Shown: piece by piece, positions 61,183-64,000 of the stretch
Layout: each line of letters begins with the position of its first letter
Position numbering within the stretch: the first letter of the stretch is position 1
DNA from: Amycolatopsis sp. cg9
GTDB lineage: Bacteria > Actinomycetota > Actinomycetes > Mycobacteriales > Pseudonocardiaceae
Reading direction: 5' to 3'
DNA length: 64,000 nt
Assembly (NCBI RefSeq): GCF_041346945.1
Contig: NZ_CP166850.1
Span: 5,874,501 to 5,938,500 of the forward strand
Notes under the pieces: model-generated
The model's input: only the letters and a program-made list of their open reading frames with translations
Databases searched by the model: none
What the model was told of the DNA's origin: nothing
Program-made: the position numbers and the translations under genes

Positions 61183-64000
61183 GTGGTGCCCGGACCAGGT
61201 AGAGCCGGATCGGCGTGGCCGGTCGCGCCTGTCCTGCCCCCCGCGGACACCGCCGCCCGGACCGCGGGCCGCGTCGGCGAGCCCGTGCTGACCGTTCCCT
61301 GGCTCGGGGAACGGGACGACCGCTCGCGCCGCACCGCCGAAACGCGGCTGGTCGAGCGGGAGGACGAGATCGCCGTGCTGCGGCGGGGGATCCGCGGGGT
61401 GCTGGCCGGGCGGTCCGGTCAGGTGACCGTCGTCGGCCCGCGCGGAGCGGGACGCAGCGCGTTGCTCGCCGCCGCCGTGAGGGAAGCCAGGGTCGCCGGC
61501 GTGATCACCGCCTTCGCCTCCTGCTCGCCCGGGGAATCGGCCGTGCACCGCGGCGTCATCAACCGGCTCTTCGCCGACATCGCCGACGCCGACTGCCGGC
61601 TCGACGGCGGGCCGCGCTCCTGCGGCCGGGCCTCGGCCGAGCGGTCCATCCCGACCCTGTGCGGCGACTTCGTGGGCGTCGCGAGCCAGGGCCCGCTGCT
61701 GATCGCCGTCGACGACGCCCAGTGGGCGGACCCCGGTTCGAAAGCCTGGCTCGAGGCCATGGAGCACCGGCTGCAGCAGGCGCCGATGCTGCTGGTGCGG
61801 TCCGTGCTCGCCACCGGTGAGCACCCCGGCGTGCCCGGCGGGGACACCGCCGCCGTCCGGCTGCTCACCGAGGACGGCCTGCGGCAGCTGGTCGGCGACC
61901 GCTTCCCCGGCAGCGAGCCCGATCCCCGCTTCACCGCGGGGCTGCACCGGGTCACCGGCGGGCGGCCCGCGCTGGTCGCGCCGGTGCTCGAACGGCTCGC
62001 CGCCGCCGGGCAGGACCCGGTGGCCGAGCACCTGCCGGCCGTCACCGCGCACCTCGCCGACGTCCGCGCCGCCGAGCTGGCCGTGTCGATCGCGGCGCTG
62101 CCCGCCGACGCCTTGAACCTGCTGCGCGCCATCGCGGTCTGCCGCGGGCGGCTCGACTTCGACCTCGTGACGAACCTGGCCGGCCCGCTCGCCGGTCGCG
62201 TCGGCGACGCCCTGCGCCAGCTGGTCGGGTTCGGCCTGGTGCGCGAAGGCGCGCCCACGCACATCGCCGACCGCACGACCGCCGACGCCGCCCTCGGCAC
62301 GCTGAGCGCCGCCGACCGCGGCGAGCTCGCGAACCGGTGCGTCGAACTGGCCTACCGCGCGGCGGTGCCGGACGACCAGCTCGCCGAGCTGCTCACCGCG
62401 GTCCGCCCGGTCGGTGCGTCGTGGGCGGTCGCGACGCTGCGCCGGGCCGCGGAACGGCGCCGCGTGCTCGGGGACGACGCGGGCGCGGCGCGGCTGCTCG
62501 GCCGGGCGCTGCGCGAACCGGTCAGCCCGGCCGAACGCCGGAAGCTGATGCTCGGCCTCGCGCTGGCCGAGGTCGCCGACGAACCGGAGCTGAGCGACCA
62601 GCGCCTGCAGCGCGTCCTGCTCGACACCGGCCCGGAGGTCTCCGGCGCGGTGCTGCTCGAGGCGGCCGACCACCTGCTCGCCCGCGGGGACACCCGCACG
62701 GCGCACCGCGTGATCGCCGCGACCTGCCGCCGCCGCAGCGGGTTCGAAGCCGGCACGTCCGCGCTGGCCGCGCTCGGCAGGCTGGCGCAGGCGGACTGCG
62801 CGGCCGGCCCGGTGGTCCCGGCCGCCGCGTTCGACGCGCCGCCCGCGGCCCCCGGCGACACCGATCCCGTGCGCGCGGCGACGACCGCGGTGGAGCTCGC
62901 CCGCCGCGGCCGCGAGCCCGGCCGGGCGCGGGAACTCGCCCGGCTCGCGCTCGAACCGCGCGCGAACCTGCCGCACACCCTGCGCCTGCGTGCCGCGTGG
63001 GTGCTGCTGTGCACCGACGAGCTGTCCGAGGCCGTGCTCGGTCTCACCGACGTCCACCAGGACGCGGTCCGCGCCGGGGCCCGCGCGGTCGCGGCGAACG
63101 CGGTGCTGCTGCGGGCGCGCTGCGAACTGCGCCGCGGCAACCTCGGTCAGGCCCAGGCCGATCTCGAAGCCGCGGTGGCGCGGCTGCCCGAACGCGCCTG
63201 GCACCCGCGGGCGCTGCCCGGACTGCGAGCCGTGCGCGCGGAAGCGGCGCTGGCCGCGATGCGGCTCGACGACGCCGAGCGCGCGGTGACCCCGGCGCTC
63301 CCGGCCGGCGCGGACGACGGACTGGCCGCCGGGTACCTGCTGCTGCAACGCGGCCGCGTGCACCTGGCGAAGAGCGACGCGCGAGCCGCGCTCGAAGCGT
63401 TCCGCGCGGCCGGCCGCGGCACCACCGGGCGGCGCGAAGGCAACCCGGTCGACCTGCCGTGGCGGACCGGCGCGGCGCTGGCGCTGGCCCGCGCCGGGGC
63501 CGGCGGTGCCGTCGAGCTGGCCCGGGAAGCGCTGGCCCGCGCGGAAACCTGGGGTGTCCCGGGCGCGCGCGGGGCCACGAGCCTGCGCCTGGCCGACGTC
63601 TTCACCGGCGCCGAACGCCGTGCGCACCTGGAACGCGCCGTCCTGCTGCTGGAGGGGACGGCCCGGCGCGTCGACTTCCTCACCGCCGTCACCGAACTCG
63701 CCGCCGCGCGGCTCGACGACGGGGACGTCGCCGAGGCCACCGCCCTGATCGGGCGGGTCGCCACCCTGCGGCCGCAGCTGCTGCCGGCCGGGCTCGCGGA
63801 GAAGATCCGCGACGTCTCCGGCCGGCTGGCCCGCCGCGGTCCGGACGCCGCCGCGCGGCCCGCGTCCGGCGACCCCGCCGGCGCACTGTCCGAACAGGAG
63901 GCCCGGATCGCGGCGCTCGCCGCCGCGGGCCGGACGAACCCGGAGATCGCGCGGGCGTTGCAGCTGAGCAGCCGCTTGGTGGAGCTGCGCCTGACCCGGA
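61183..64000 (+). CDS. LuxR-family LAL regulator (3' partial)
   Basis: An open frame of about 939 codons that runs off the right edge. It begins with an AAA module (VEREDEIAVLRRGI; Walker A GPRGAGRS with Arg for the usual Lys; Walker B LLIAVDDAQWADP), continues with a long helical region, and ends within the LuxR helix-turn-helix (LSEQEARIAALAAAGRTNPEIARALQLSSR). Probably only a few dozen residues are missing. Start uncertain: GGAGG at 61172-61176 supports GTG at 61183 or 61186. Together with the LAL at 52.4 kb it suggests a polyketide cluster to the right. Confidence 0.85.
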   Translation, partial: MVPGPGRAGSAWPVAPVLPPADTAARTAGRVGEPVLTVPWLGERDDRSRRTAETRLVEREDEIAVLRRGIRGVLAGRSGQVTVVGPRGAGRSALLAAAVREARVAGVITAFASCSPGESAVHRGVINRLFADIADADCRLDGGPRSCGRASAERSIPTLCGDFVGVASQGPLLIAVDDAQWADPGSKAWLEAMEHRLQQAPMLLVRSVLATGEHPGVPGGDTAAVRLLTEDGLRQLVGDRFPGSEPDPRFTAGLHRVTGGRPALVAPVLERLAAAGQDPVAEHLPAVTAHLADVRAAELAVSIAALPADALNLLRAIAVCRGRLDFDLVTNLAGPLAGRVGDALRQLVGFGLVREGAPTHIADRTTADAALGTLSAADRGELANRCVELAYRAAVPDDQLAELLTAVRPVGASWAVATLRRAAERRRVLGDDAGAARLLGRALREPVSPAERRKLMLGLALAEVADEPELSDQRLQRVLLDTGPEVSGAVLLEAADHLLARGDTRTAHRVIAATCRRRSGFEAGTSALAALGRLAQADCAAGPVVPAAAFDAPPAAPGDTDPVRAATTAVELARRGREPGRARELARLALEPRANLPHTLRLRAAWVLLCTDELSEAVLGLTDVHQDAVRAGARAVAANAVLLRARCELRRGNLGQAQADLEAAVARLPERAWHPRALPGLRAVRAEAALAAMRLDDAERAVTPALPAGADDGLAAGYLLLQRGRVHLAKSDARAALEAFRAAGRGTTGRREGNPVDLPWRTGAALALARAGAGGAVELAREALARAETWGVPGARGATSLRLADVFTGAERRAHLERAVLLLEGTARRVDFLTAVTELAAARLDDGDVAEATALIGRVATLRPQLLPAGLAEKIRDVSGRLARRGPDAAARPASGDPAGALSEQEARIAALAAAGRTNPEIARALQLSSRLVELRLTR

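Overview
The window is very GC-rich, densely coded actinomycete DNA: frequent GTG starts, 1 to 8 base gene overlaps, a translational T-box before ileS, a SARP regulator and LuxR-type LAL regulators. Gene content and three kinds of palindromic intergenic repeat suggest a Pseudonocardiaceae genome such as Amycolatopsis; the genus is an inference.

Layout. 1-11.4 kb: carbohydrate and general metabolism (partial secreted sugar dehydrogenase/CBM/DUF1080 protein, FAD monooxygenase, PIG-L deacetylase, NCS2 permease, large secreted glycoside hydrolase with a LacI-type operator, secreted protein, LysR regulator). 11.7-15.0 kb: T-box plus type II ileS. 15.0-40.0 kb: a PKS-free biosynthetic gene cluster in five transcription units plus a SARP gene. 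It holds a GluRS paralogue with broken HIGH and KMSKS motifs, an MFS exporter, AsnB, coenzyme-B12 glutamate mutase (both subunits), a free-standing adenylation domain, a GNAT-like protein, two carrier proteins, a clavaminate-synthase-like 2-oxoglutarate oxygenase, an aldose epimerase, a cupin, a fold-type-I PLP enzyme, a BtpA/SgcQ barrel, a double-SIS protein, an LLM flavin oxidoreductase, a methyltransferase, an aldehyde dehydrogenase-fold protein lacking both catalytic residues, and an acyl-AMP ligase. The likely building block is 3-methylaspartate (or its amide) held on a carrier protein and oxidised there; a second carrier-bound unit is probably made by the 28.6-37.2 kb genes. Six promoters in the cluster share a GATTACC-type element at fixed distance from the -10 box, which I read as the operator of the cluster activator.

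40.7-43.4 kb: a secreted von Willebrand A/Calx-beta protein, a small membrane protein and a short secreted peptide. 43.5-49.0 kb: a two-gene, translationally coupled pair of an alpha/beta hydrolase and a 1513-residue STAND-type ATPase with about 17 highly conserved 39-residue repeats. The hydrolase C-terminus and the ATPase N-terminus carry the same short motif, as in effector/NLR pairs that signal through prion-like motifs. This is the best candidate for a new immune-type system in the window.

49.1-64 kb: P450, DeoR regulator, type II thioesterase, LAL regulator, a PqqD-like protein and a complete methoxymalonyl-ACP cassette (fkbK-J-I-H and convergent fkbG), then a DUF742 protein with a Ser-Gly microsatellite linker and a LAL regulator that runs off the right end. 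These genes look like the edge of a separate polyketide cluster whose synthases lie outside the window.
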